Below are positions 1 to 11,786 of a DNA stretch of 64,000 nt, piece after piece. The first letter of the stretch is position 1, and each line of letters begins with the position of its first letter. The stretch covers positions 15,794,286 through 15,858,285 of the forward strand of contig NC_051453.1 of assembly GCF_001649575.2 (NCBI RefSeq), written 5' to 3'. The notes beneath the pieces are model-generated. The model was not told the origin of the DNA. It saw only the letters and a program-made list of their open reading frames with translations, and made no database searches. Source of the DNA: Kryptolebias marmoratus. Lineage: Eukaryota; Chordata; Actinopteri; Cyprinodontiformes; Rivulidae. The position numbers were made by a program, and so were the translations under genes.

Positions 1-1183
1 ATTGGTCTTCAGTAATATTCTAATTTTCTGATATGATGAATTTGAGATTTTCATTTGTTGTCATTTGTAATCATCAAAATTAAACGAAATAAACATTTGA
101 AATATATGAGTTTGTATGTAATGTATGAATATAATATACAAGTTTCACTTTTTATATGGAATTACTGAAATCAATCTACTTTTTCATGATATTCTAATTT
201 TATGACCAGCACCTGTATACGCTCCTTCTATCTACTGCAGCGCCACTAAATAATCATTTTGAAGCTTATTGCTCTTCTTGGGACCTACTTTCAGCGTCTG
301 TGCAACCAAAGATCATAAGGCTGAGGTTTCACAAGTTTGACATCCCCCTGCAATCTTCAGACGCTTCTTTGTCTTGACGTTTTTTTTTTCTTTCTCTCTT
401 TCTTTCTTTGTTGTGAACAGAACAACCCCCAAAAACTTATACTTATTGTGTGATAGTCCTAAACTCGATTAAACATGAGTTTTTATTATGCAGATCGAGG
501 TGTTTTTTTGTCTTATCTGTAAGACCCTTACTCATCATCCTCTCTCTTGTCTTTCCTGTTGTTTTACTCTATTTTGAGGCAACAGCTGAGGTACAGAGTT
601 CATCATTTCATTATAGATACGTGTCTTGCCACAGGAAGCCAAATATACCTTTTCTACTGAGATGTTGCGGATAGAGGGTGGAATGTGTTTTAGCACCCTT
701 GCACCAAAACCCACAGGGGTTTTGCATGCTTCTCAAAACATACAGTGTTTGGTTGTTCATTTCATGGCACACAGCAAGTCATCACAGGCAGATTTATTTC
801 ACCAAATGAGCAGTTTGCCACCGAACCACAGAAACAAGCAGGATGTTCGCGTTTAGAAACGGGCTAGCACAGGCTTTGATGTTTTCTCACTGGAGGTTTT
901 AGGAAACAACAGTGTGTAACAGCTTTGGTCGAGCGTTTTCCTCTGGTTTTTTTCAATTGTCTCGTCTACATTGCCTACATTGTTTTCCGTCCTCGCTGCA
1001 TCTCTGTTACAGCCTCCCCCCCAAGTTTAACAAGAAAAAAAAAACACTACCTTCACTGTGACAGTGCTGTACAGCAGAAAGCCACTCCTTCCACCCACCC
1101 ACCCCCACACGGGTCTGCCTGCAGCGAGGCAGGCAGACGAGACAGGATGAGGCTCAGAAGACGACCACCTGTCACACGATAAG
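1..1183. other. Left-edge non-coding region upstream of the Ig receptor gene
   Basis: AT-rich sequence with a few pyrimidine tracts. I see no exon with matching splice sites and no recognisable protein similarity in any frame. The last ~150 bases, up to the start codon at 1184, probably hold the 5' UTR and promoter of the Ig receptor gene, but no TATA box or clear initiator stands out. Confidence 0.5.
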
Positions 1184-4100
1184 ATGGAAACGTGGTGGAA
1201 ACGTACGATTCTGCTGTTTCTCACAGGTAAGGCTTTAGAGCTAACAAATCGGAGCAGAGTTCCCTCTGAAAATAGAGCACTGTGTGTCAAAGTGTGTTTT
1301 AGTTGTTGATGAACTGATCAGTGAAACTGGACAAAGTTTAACACTTTTTTTTATTATTATTTTTTTACATATATCTCCAGTGACAGGAGCAGCCATGGCG
1401 ATGCCAAAAGAGCACCACGTTTATCTGGACGGCACCCAAAAAACCAAAACAAGCGTGGTGTCTGGTTCGTCTCTGATTTTGCACTGCTGCCTGAACACCA
1501 GTGGGACTGACAGATGCCAAGTCTCCTGGATTTTCAGGACCTCCGGCCCAAACAGAACACAAATCAAGTCTGAGCAAATTTGTAAATTCACGGAGAAACT
1601 AAAGAGCAACTCTAGCGATACGTGCTTTACCAACACATGCAACATATCAAATATAAATAAAACAAATTCTGGATATTACTCTTGTAACATCACAAAAGAG
1701 ATCCCCATATTAATGAACATTATCAGCAAAGAAACAGAAGTGGTTGGTAAGTATTACGTGTAACTACAAGACTAACGTTTTATTTTAATCACAATGTTTG
1801 TTCATTTATGAGCCGTGACACTATAATGTAGCTGTAAGCAGACACAAAAAAACATTTTCTCGTGCTTATTATAGTAGAGCAGTGGTTCTCGAACTCAAAG
1901 TTAACTCAAATTTGTATTTAGTTGTTGTGAGGCAGAAGAAAAGCAAGAACCCAAGTGTGTATGGTGCCGTTCTCAGCAATGTGTCCACGGAGTTAGACGT
2001 TGACTCAAAGCTTTTTCATCTGTTTTTTCATTCTCTTTTTGTTTTGGTCAATGTAGAATTTCAATTTACAGTAAATATAATATGACTGCTTAACTTAAAT
2101 GAACATTTCTTAAATAACACTTAAAAATATGTACATGTAGAAGAGATTTTTTTGACTTAAAAAACTAAACTGTTCAAGCTGGTTGTGCCAGCTGCTCCAT
2201 CTTCCCTCTCCTAATCGGTGAAGCAGGCGCAGGCGTGTCCGGGCGCGGGCGATCGTGTAATCGCCTCTGCGTGTGTATGCGTGCTTGCCTGCCTGCCTGT
2301 TAGGAAACTGTCTCAGAAACCATCTGTAAAACTGTCTAACTTTTGGAGTCAGCCCAATTCAAGACGGCCAGTCGACAAACGCAACAGCGTTTGCAACTCG
2401 ATCCGTTTTTACAGATATGGAGGTGAATTTGTAAGTAAGAGTTGTTCCCAACACAGGGGCTTGTTAATAAAACGTTTGAGAACCACTGATTTATCCAGCA
2501 GCAGCCTTGACTTGTGCTTACAACCACATTGGAGTGTTACAGCCCTTCGATCGGAGGTTGTTTTTTTTTGTGCTGCTTCGAAATGTTCAAGTAACACGGT
2601 GCCGTAAAGCCTGCTGTGCTGAAGCAAAAACAAAAAAAAAAACCTTCACGAGCGGATTTTTACTGACCTCCAAGGTTCCTGCTTGCACTAACTAAACCAC
2701 TGCTTCTCACACCGCTTTGTTACAGTGGCGAGCTTAAGGGGAAACACAACGGTTCGGTCAAATACGCCGATAAACCCAGGTGTGTGTGTGCATGGACGGT
2801 GCTTGTGCTTCTGTGGGAATTTCAGCTCAGATGTTATTGATAGAAGAGCTATCGTTTTAGGGCCCAGCAGAGTCAATAATAAAACATTTTTTATTATTGT
2901 AGATGTGATTTTAACACCTACAGAGGTGACAGGATATCTTAAAGATGAGTTATGACTATTTTAGTGTTTAAATTTACACCATGACCTCTTGATAAACTCA
3001 AACATTCAACGTAATCACATGCTTACAACACCTAATGTGCACTTTAAGATGTTGCTGGCACATTTTATGTTAGAGGATTACTGTACACACAGCTGATAAT
3101 GGTAATAAGCTGTCAAAAGGAGTCATTTATAATGCAAAGTTTCTTGTTTTGTTTTTTTTTTCCCAGTGATTGCTGAAAGGGAGGAAGACTGGATGTGGAT
3201 GTGGATCTTGGTGGGGGTGTCAGCTCTCATCCTGCTCGTCCTGCTGATCATTTGTGCAGTGCAGAGAAGCAGATGCCGCAGAAGCACAGGTACACCCACC
3301 CCCCGTCCGTTGCTGGTCTTTGGGTTCGAAATGTCCGATAGCCATCTTGCTGCGACAGGCTCCACCGATCAGAGATAGACTTTGTAGAAGCAGCAGATGC
3401 CGCGAGATGAGATCTGATCGAAAAGGGCAACGAGGGCGCGAGATAAAGAGGTCAGTGAGAACGCGCGGGCCTTCGCCAGACTTAAAAAGGAGAAACGAAA
3501 GCCGCGTAGAGAGGCTCCCGTCGTCGGCGAGGCTCAGAGCAAAAGACAAAGAAAGTTCTGCATGTTCCTGTCTGCCTGACGGGTGGTCGGGAGGCGCAAA
3601 CTGAGTAAGCAGGCGGTTTGTGTGGTTTCACAGCGGAGCGTGAGACAAAGCAGAAAGTAAGTGAAGCTGGCTTCCTCCTTCTTGTCTTAGTGGTTTGAGT
3701 GAACATGCACGAGGACGTGAAGTTTAAAATCAGAGGTTCTCTGAGCTGGTCAGAACCAGCTCACCAGGGTCTCACAGCCCATAACAAACACTACAAGAAA
3801 GTCAGACTTCCCAGCTGTCGTTTAGTCTCAGTAAACGCAGAATTTCCCATGAATCTCTCTCATCTTATGGTCTCATCTTAGTCCCAGGGACTAATCTTTC
3901 ACTCTACAGAGACCAAATGATCATTCCATAAAAATCATCAAAATGCTGCGACTCTTAGCTTTACCGTTGTCCCTTATCTGAAGGTGCATACAGTGTGTGG
4001 GGGTTTGCAGAGGGGCAGCAGGCAGGCAGGCAGGCAGGCGGTGCAGGTCTACAGCAGCTCTGACCACAGCCGATGGCCACGCAGGATGTAGAACAGACAG

Positions 4101-5680
4101 AAGCGGGACAGGAACTTCGGTGCCAACCACATGCAGAAAACAGTTGTCACGGCAGGGCAACTTCTGTTGACCGAAAAAAAAAAAAGAAAGAAATGAAAAA
4201 AAAATAGCACTGAGGCCAGCGTTTGGTCGCCCGCAGTGCAGGATCAGTAACTTCTGAACCATTGTTAAGCCTAAAAACTAATTTTTCTTTTTTAAAATTC
4301 TCAGTTACGGCTTTAAACTTAGTGGCTGGTTGACAAATTACCTCTATGAACACAGGGCAAAGGATTGAATTAAACGAAGACAAACAACGGGCCGTTGTAG
4401 TGCTTATAAGAGGGTATTGGGGCAGCACTTCATGGTTTAAAAATGACAAAGAAAAACTAACACACAGTTGCCAATTCGGTTTTAGAAAAATAAAAATAAA
4501 AACCATAATAATATTTGACGGATCAGGCAAAGGAAGCACAAGAAGACTACACAGTTGTTCTTTTTTTATTACCAAGACATTAAATAATAAAACTTCAGAC
4601 TGACATTGTGTCTCTGTATTTAAAAAATAAGAGTTAATATTTCCCTTAAAATAAATTTACAGCACATTGCAGCTATGTAACAATACAACTTTTATTCTAA
4701 AAGATGTTAAAAATATTAGTTTAGGACTGAAATGTTTTTAACTACAGAGTGTGTAGAAGTGAATACTTTACACATACACGCATCGTTTACCCTGCTTGTA
4801 GTTAGTGAAGGTAAAGTAAATTTAAAATATCCAGATTAGTTTATATAATTCCATAAAGGATCCTGTTTTATCACACTTTACACATCAAATGGTTTATGGT
4901 TTTATCTATATTTGTGGTCATTTTTATGTTTTTTAATGAGTTATTATAATAATTATCAATAAAAGATAAGCAGGATGAATTCAGCTAAAAGGGGGACACA
5001 CTTAAAATCAGAAGATAATTTTGCAAACTTCCTTATGTCCGTTCAGTGAGAAATGAATAAGCATATGTGTAGAAACTGAAATGTTTTCAAATTGTAATTC
5101 GAGATTCAGAAAGGGCTCGGTTTTTAGCTGAAATGAACCGACATAAAAACTAATTTCAGCTGAAATCCTGATCTTTATCATTTAAAAATCCAGTATAAAA
5201 TATTGTATAATAAACATTAACGCGTGAGTGAAACATTCAAGCGTGTTTTAGAAAGTTTCATTATTAGATAAAATAATATGAGTATCCAGCAGATATGTCA
5301 TAATTTTTTTGTTTGTTTGTTGGTTTTTCTTAATGTTTGTTTTGAGTTCCTCTCAGAGGGAAACTTTACAGAGAAGAATAAGACTCAGCAGTTTTAGTTT
5401 ACCTGCTTCAAGTAGAATATCAGAACCAAAAAGCTCCTGTTTGAATTAGCACTTTAAATATAAAGAGGCCATTAAAACAACTTTTATTTGTGTTTACCTT
5501 CTCTTCTTTTCCTCAGAAATGGACCCCATCTACGTAAACACCCGTCCTAAAGTAAACAAGCAGCCGTCTCCGAAGCCCGGGCTGCTGGGGAACAACGTGA
5601 AGACTGTCCCCTCCTTCCGGGACGCGACCCCCAGCGCTGCCAGGAGGTACGAAGAAGGAAAGCGGAGATACCAACACTGA
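1184..5680 (+). CDS. Small single-Ig-domain transmembrane receptor, family not recognised
   Basis: Joined exons 1184-1226, 1381-1746, 3167-3289 and 5517-5680 (all phase 1, GT-AG) encode 231 residues. The ATG at 1184 has A at -3 and G at +4. Residues 1-19 form a hydrophobic signal peptide. Exon 2 is one V-like Ig domain with Cys50/51 paired to Cys116 in GYYSC and a core Trp64; extra cysteines and about six N-glycosylation sequons are present. Exon 3 gives a Trp/Met-rich stalk and a transmembrane helix at about 147-168, followed by RSRCRR. The tail has Tyr183 in IYVNT, a pYxN site of the Grb2 SH2 class, plus a proline/lysine stretch; there is no ITIM or ITAM. By inference it is a leukocyte-type surface receptor signalling through an adaptor. 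A further phase-compatible exon between 3290 and 5516 cannot be excluded. I cannot assign a named family. Confidence 0.8.
2216..2480 (-). repeat. Diverged copy of the ~300-bp dispersed repeat
   Basis: Lies in intron 2 of the Ig receptor gene. It keeps the family landmarks in order: a GTTAG...CTCAGAAACC segment, then TTTTGGAGTCAGCCCAATTC followed by AAGACGGCC, the counterpart of the well-preserved copies at 8.2, 17.0 and 29.4 kb. Much of the remainder has drifted. Confidence 0.5.
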
Positions 5681-5754
5681 GGAAGTCACGGACGCCGGAG
5701 AACTGTCGCCCCGCTCCTCACTCACGCTTTTATCTTATTTTATAATAAGGAGCT

Positions 5755-5760
5755 AATAAA
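5755..5760 (+). terminator. Poly(A) signal of the Ig receptor gene
   Basis: AATAAA lies 75 bases after the stop codon at 5678-5680. It is the first canonical hexamer downstream, which implies a very short 3' UTR. Confidence 0.75.
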
Positions 5761-5775
5761 GAGGCTTTGGGACGT

Positions 5776-6480
5776 GGCGCTTAATGGACCACAAGATGGC
5801 GCCGGTGATGCTTTCAATTAGATGCTGCGTTCAATTAGCCTCGGAAGTCGCAGCTCGGATGTGAAAGTCACGGTAGGATTCGCTAATTGTTGTGTTCTGT
5901 GACCTGAGTAGCTTCTGTTGGCGAAACAAGTCGCTGTATTTTTCCGCTTTTACGCATTCGAGCTCCGAAGCAACATATTCAACAATAGTGGTTGAACTGC
6001 ACTTTGCATTTGACTGATTTAAAAACAAACGTGAAATATCATATATATATAAATATATATGTATATATTACTGCAGCTTTTACAACTTTTGAGATCTAGG
6101 CTGTTTTAAAAAATATCCCAAAGCGTTTCCCACTTGATTTTTTTTTCTCGGAAAATCCGATTTCCGATTACAATGGAACGCACCATAAATTATATTTTTG
6201 TTTCTGTTGTTAGTTTCTTCATATAATTAAGTTACAAATATGCTCCTCGTGTTAAATAATGTCTCAGATAGCTATTTTTTTACTGTGGTATATAGTGATG
6301 AGATTAAAGTATTTGTGTATTTTTTTTAATGTGCGCCTGTTGTTGCAATAAATATTAAAGATAACATTGCGGTTTTTGTTAAAGAACGTTATAATCTTTT
6401 TTAATGAGTGCTTCGCAGAGCCAAGGTCATTTAATCAGGTGTTTAAACATTTTATTGACTCGTATTAAATCAAAACAAAA
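5776..6480. other. Intergenic AT-rich spacer between the Ig receptor and the semaphorin
   Basis: Contains a short TA-rich alternating stretch near 6038-6068 and several T runs. I see no exon or recognisable element. Confidence 0.5.
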
Positions 6481-6494
6481 GTCCAGACGGGAGG

Positions 6495-6580
6495 GAGGCT
6501 CTGATTGGCTGTGGTTGGTCACGTGGCTAACAGGTCCCGCCCTCCCCCTGCCGGAGCGGTGCGCCAGCAGGATAATGATC
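6495..6580 (+). promoter_or_regulatory. Candidate semaphorin promoter (inverted CCAAT, E-box, GC box)
   Basis: A compact GC-rich island in an AT-rich setting. It carries an inverted CCAAT box (ATTGG, 6504-6508), a perfect CACGTG E-box (6520-6525) and a CCCGCCC GC box starting at 6536. It sits just upstream of a stretch ending in a consensus splice donor at 6694. The link to the semaphorin gene 8 kb downstream is inferred from order and orientation. Confidence 0.55.
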
Positions 6581-6693
6581 GCTCCCCGCTGGATTACCAA
6601 GGTGTTGGCTTACAGGTGGAGCGGCGAAGGTGAAAAGGAGCCGGGACGAGCTTCAGGGATTTTTTTTTCTTGTGTGGATCCTGACATTTTCTG
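6560..6693 (+). other. Candidate non-coding first exon of the semaphorin gene
   Basis: Follows the CCAAT/E-box/GC-box cluster and ends at CTG|GTAAGT (donor 6694), a perfect consensus. The 5' limit is not defined by sequence. An ATG at 6574 opens a frame that would meet a stop right after splicing to an acceptor ending at 14275, so this exon would be leader sequence with one upstream ORF. RNA evidence would be needed to tie it to the coding exons. Confidence 0.45.
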
Positions 6694-7003
6694 GTAAGTT
6701 GGAGGCGAGCTGGAGCCGCTGGAGGACTTTAACCGACTTGTTTTTGTGCAGGTCCCCCCTATTGGATCTCCGGGTGGGAATTAGAATGAGGTGCAGAGGC
6801 AGCGCGCTGTAAATTCCCTGACTTATTTAGAGATTACGGGATATACTCATCTAATAATAGCAGAGGGGAGCTGTCGTGGTGGGATATTCATAACAGATAG
6901 TTTGTCACTNACTTGGATGGGTTGCCAGGTCTGTAGTGATGCACCTCCACCTCACCTCATTTGTGCTAAAAGAAAAAAAAAATCACTTCAACTTTGTTAA
7001 TTT

Positions 7004-7330
7004 AACCCCAATTCTGAAAAAGTTGGGACGTTGTTTAAATGCTCAATGAAACTCTGTATTTCATTCACAGTGGAGCCTTTAAACCAAGAAATAATATCTT
7101 TTTTTTTCGAGGGGGGAAAATAAAGGCAACTGGAGTTTGATGGCAGCAACAAGGTTTTGGGAAGGGGCAACAAGAGGCTGGAAAAGTAAGTGGTAGGAAT
7201 AGGGAGCATTTTGCAACTTCTGCTCAGTCCTAACATCGAACTGTAGACGGTTTATTAAAAAATTGGGTGTAAAAAGAACATTTAAGAGAGGCTGACTGTC
7301 TCAGAAGTAATAAAACAAGTGCAGGTCAAA
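7004..7330 (+). mobile_element. Truncated Tc1/mariner-like element
   Basis: Starts with the terminal AACCCCAATTCTGAAAAAG, followed by TTGGGACGTTGT, typical of a common teleost Tc1-like family. Internal landmarks GGGGCAACAAGAGGCTGGAA and a TTGGGTGTAAAAAGAACAT-type segment follow in order. The distal end is missing. It lies in the inferred first intron of the semaphorin gene. Confidence 0.65.
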
Positions 7331-8224
7331 GCTCTGGGACACGCTCAAGTCCTTTCAGAGCAAAAGCTCACTGAAAATGGGGATTTAACTTTTTTTATTT
7401 TTTTTTACTTTATTAATGATTAAGTTAAAGAGTGCAGACATGTAGATAAATAGTAGAACATTAACCTCTGCGGTGCACTTTCTCAGGGAGCTGTCTGTTT
7501 TCGCTGTCAGTGGAGGCCCAGCTGCACACCGACACAACACAGATAATACTCTGGTATTCTGTGGTCTGAGCTGGAGATGATGCATGCTTTCTCTCTCACT
7601 GCATGCGTTTCATACACCCACACTTGAAACGAGGGGTTTGCTTCACACTGCAAGATCACAAATGACTTCTTCTTAGAAGTGCCTAAACTCACAGAGAGTG
7701 TGTGTGTGTTATCTTGTGTTGTTGCTTTTTAGAGAGAGAGAGAGATTTGATGAGTGAGAATCACAGTGGGGGTCGAGGAGAAAGAAGCACATCTTTCGCG
7801 GTTTTCGTTTGTGACACGTCGGGGAGAGAGTTCAACAAGATCAGGATCTCCTGAAAGCAGCAGATGATGAACAACAACATTAAGTTGTTACATTTGGAAT
7901 TTTTCTTCCCCCCTTTTTTCTTTTTTTTTTGAGATGAGTCAGGATGTTGTGGTGACTGATGATAGCTGGCCGACACTCTGCGCCACCTTTTTAATAGTTA
8001 GGATCTCTTTCTTTCCAGGCCATTGTTTCAGTAAACACCAGAGCTGAACAATGTATTGAACGTTTGTCACCACTGCATTCTAAGTATTGCAAAGGACTGC
8101 TCAGACTTCAGTAAATTACAGGCCGTTGTAGTCCACTGAATTCTGACTGTCCCGTGACACACAGAACCGGTTTAAATGATAGTCGCCGAGGTGCTAAAAC
8201 AACCAAAGACTAGTTGTCACTCTC

Positions 8225-8525
8225 CACCAAAAGGTGAAGGCTAATGCTGATGGCTTTTGCCTGTGTTTGTGTCTGTCTGTTAGCAAAATATCTCCCAAAC
8301 CGCTGGATATAATCTAATGAAACTTTCAGGAAGTAACAACTGCGTGTACATCTACATCTGATTAGCTTTTAGAGTCAGCCTGATTCAGTATGGCTGCCAC
8401 AACGGACCTTAAACACCCCAAAGTGGCTCTAACTCAGTCCGTTTAACAGATATTGGGCTAAAATCTGGTGTGGTAGTAGCTGAGAGTCAGTCCCAATATA
8501 CTCCTGAAATGCACGACAGGTAGCA
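8225..8525 (-). repeat. Copy of the ~300-bp dispersed repeat (inverted)
   Basis: Contains GTCTGTTAGCAAAATATCTC, a TTTCAGGAAGTAAC segment, AGAGTCAGCCTGATTCAGTA and TGGTGTGGTAGTAGCTGAGA. These are the reverse complement of landmarks in the 9.8, 16.2 and 29.4 kb copies. Confidence 0.75.
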
Positions 8526-9814
8526 GGGCGATTTATTTCTTTTATTAAATCAATCTGTTAAATAATTTGATCATAAATCTGAACATTAATGGTCGTGATC
8601 CTCCTGACTGGTTCTAAAAACACAGGTTCAGAGCCAAGAAAGTAGTGCTCCTGGTTTTGGAACAGAACTGGAGTTCTCACCACATTTTGTTTTCTGGTTT
8701 GCCATATCTGTTGGTGATCTTGTCACACGCACACACACGAGTCCTGCTGAGACTTGCCTGGGTGTGTATATGTGTGTGTGTGTGTTTTTTTTTTCAACTT
8801 AAGCTGACTCGTCATCAATGACAAGTCATTTGTCACAGAAAAAAGTTGAGGATCTTATTAAGCTGGTTGCATGTTTTTAATAATTTCTGGCGTAGTTTTC
8901 TTGCTGATAATGAGTGTTTGTCGTCTTGGGGCTTCGTGCTAATAAGACGTGTCGCAGCAAGCTCGGGATAAAATGCACACACGACATGTTTTCGTGTCAA
9001 AATATGGGTTTTTTTCCGGAGTAAATCTGAGCTTTCAAAAAATATCACCCGGCGCTGAACTGGGCTGTGTTTTCCAGCCAATGTTTCACAACAGCGTCTG
9101 TGACAAGAGTGTCAGAGGTGAGCACCCTCCCACTGCAGGTTTCCTGTTTAGGGCCCCTGTGATGTGTTAGGAGCCAGCTCACCAGCCGGTGGACGGGGGA
9201 CGTTAGACAGGCTGGAAAGTGGGCGAAACGCCAGTAACTGTACTGTCAAACCTGTCGAACGGTTGCTCCACATCGCATGTAAATCAGTTCGGGCCTCGCC
9301 CCTGCAGCACGAAGTCGTGCAAACGGGCTGCAGAGAAAACAACAAAAACAGCAGGAAAAAAAAAAACAAAAAAACACCCAAAACAAAACGAGGTGAGCTG
9401 GTTCACTCTCCGACTGTTTCACTATATTTACACTTTTTTTCCCTCCCCTCCTATCTGTTATGCCTCACACAGATGACAAGAAGAAGAAAAAAAAAAACCC
9501 CTATGCAAGCCTGTGCACGTTTCAGACAAGTTTGCTTTTCCACACTTGTCCTGACAGTGTTTTGTAAATAACGCAGAGGCTCCTGAACGTGGTTAGGAAC
9601 CCAACGGCGGACGCGGTGGTTTACTGACATTAACATCCCACTCCTGTCACTTGTTATAGTTTTTGTAGAAGCTAATCTTCCCTGAAAGTACATTGTCATT
9701 TCACCAGTCGCGTAAATATCAGTCATAAATGCTACTAGATGCAGATCATGTCCTGTATTGTTTTAGAAAATCAAAGGCCTGCTTCCTTTCATGCCAGTTT
9801 CAGCATAAGAGATG

Positions 9815-10360
9815 TCACACTTAAAGTATGTGTTGTGAATGACTGTCAGCTACTACCACATCAAATTTTGGCTCAATATCTGTAAAATTCACTGACTTAG
9901 AGTCATTTTTGTGTTTGCTAATGTCAGTTATCTGTGGCGGCCATCTTGAATGAGATTGACTCCAAAGGTTAATCAGTTGTAGGTGAACATCCAGTGACCA
10001 CTTCCTGAAAGTTTCATCAAAGTCCGGTTGCTGGTTCATGAGATATTTCGCTAACAGACAGACAGAGTTGATTCTAAATAGTTGTCAAGATTTTAAACAA
10101 AGATCTTGTGCAATCTGTTACCACTCAGAATATGTGTTGAGGGTCAGTCTCAGCTGCTACCGCACCAAATTTCAGCTCAGTATTTGTGAAATGGATTGCG
10201 CTATAGCCATTTTTGTGTTTGCTGACGTCGGTTGGCTGTGGTGGCCATCTTGAATTGGTCTGACTCCAAAAATCAATGAGTTGTACGTTTTGCACCCAGT
10301 GATCACTTTCTGCAGGTTTCATTACAATTTATTGAGTGGCTTAGGAGATATTTTGCCAAC
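9815..10360 (+). repeat. Tandem dimer of the ~300-bp dispersed repeat
   Basis: Two head-to-tail monomers. The landmark TATGTGTTG...GTCAGCT is repeated ~300 bases apart (about 9827 and 10131). Each monomer then shows CATTTTTGTGTTTGCT, GGCCATCTTGAAT and, at its end, GAGATATTTYGCYAACAGAC. The second monomer runs directly into the CA microsatellite. Confidence 0.8.
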
Positions 10361-10361
10361 A

Positions 10362-10362
<1 letters not shown>

Positions 10363-10399
<37 letters not shown>
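10363..10399. repeat. (AC)n microsatellite
   Basis: About 18 uninterrupted AC units directly abutting the 3' end of the second ~300-bp repeat monomer, replacing the ACAGACAGAC end seen in other copies. This suggests the microsatellite grew from the repeat terminus. Confidence 0.95.
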
Positions 10400-10401
<2 letters not shown>

Positions 10402-11284
10402 CTTTGGCAAAAACATTATTGTGCACCTTCACCTTTCGACAGCAGGCGATAAAGAAAACATTGAGGCTGCTGTGAGTTTATCAGCAGGTTTGGCTGGCTG
10501 TACTGGAATCAGCATTGATCCTATAAACAAAAGATAAAAAAACGGTTTTAACACCTGTTGTTTTTTTTGTTTTTTTTTTAATTTTAATTGCCTCTCCTCT
10601 GACGCAAACTCTCATAGGGCTCTGACCTAATGTGACGCTGGTTTATTGCTGTTTTGGCCACGAAGGAGTCAAGGAAACGACATGAAGAGATCTGAGCGGG
10701 AGAAAGAAGCTCTACAGGGAAATATTCCAAATTAAACCCCACTGCTGGGTACTTTTACTGAAATAAATCATTCATAATGTAATATATGATGGCAAGTCCA
10801 AAGAGCTTTTATTAATGACTCATTGCAATAAATGATTGCGTTAATAATTACCCACTTTGTAACGTGCCTACAAATCTTAAGATATTAATGCTAGTGAGCC
10901 ATCAGGTCCTGCGAGATTGTTGCACAACCTTGTTCCACAATGTTTGGTGTCAAACCTGGGTGGGTCATTCCTGATTAATTAGAAAAGAAATGGGAAATCC
11001 AGCAGAGCTTTGGAAGCGTTTGTAAAACTGTTGTTGTTGCCAGTTGTCTCGGTTGGCACCATGGTTTTTTTTTCTTCTTTTTTTTTATTACAGGAAATAA
11101 AGTGGAATTAAATCAGTTGGACTGCGGCTGAGCTGAGCCAAACAATGCCCCGATAAAGTAACGACTGGGCTGGTGAAAACAAGGAAGCATTTAGAAGCAA
11201 ATGGCTTCTTTTGTGCATTCCTGTTTAATAACCCAAACAGATTTGCTTCAGCTTTAATGTTGTGGCTCATTAATGAGCAGGTAA

Positions 11285-11786
11285 TATCTTACCTGCCGTA
11301 GATAGCTGTTTTGAATGACCTCCGTTTGGAGAAATGGTTCAATTCTGAGCTGACTGACGGCGGAAGCGGGTTGCTGTCGCCCTGAAATACGTCCAATTGC
11401 AGAATATTCGTAGCGGTTTGTGCAAATGCTGTATGATCAACCGCGACATCACTGCTAATTTTGCGTTACACGGTTACTTTAATCAAATTTTATGGTTATA
11501 TTCAAAGACAGTTAGCAGCTAGCTGGGGCGCTTCCAGCAGGATTCATTTAAAATTTCTGCCAGGATGACCATGTAATGCCAAAATGGCGGCAACAGAGCT
11601 TTATAAAAGGCCATTTACAAGAGCTGCTATGAAGGTTTTTAGGCTGGAGTTGTTTTAAGACGGCAGCTTTCCGCTTTGGTCTCAGCTCCGATCGAGCTAG
11701 CTGTTTAGGTCGTCGGCCTGGTCGGAATAAAGCTCCGCCTCTCCGAACGGAGGTCGTTCCAAGCGCTACCTGCAACAGGTAAGACG
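11285..11786. mobile_element. MITE-like foldback element, copy 1
   Basis: The left end (11287-11336) and right end (11736-11786) are imperfect inverted repeats of about 50 bases. Both share CTTACCTG at the outside and GACCTCCGTT-TGGAGA-type sequence inside. No transposase frame lies between. A related element occurs at about 57400-57925. Confidence 0.65.

Noticed and set aside
3385..3604. Possible extra cytoplasmic exon of the Ig receptor after the TM exon
   Set aside because: A near-duplicate of the AGAAGCAGATGCCGC stretch is present and the frame is open, but no convincing acceptor precedes it. The exon at 5517 joins in phase without it.
9164..9571. 135-codon plus-strand frame, lysine-rich
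   Set aside because: The lysine run comes from poly-A tracts. No homology, no splice logic, and it lies in an inferred intron of the semaphorin gene.
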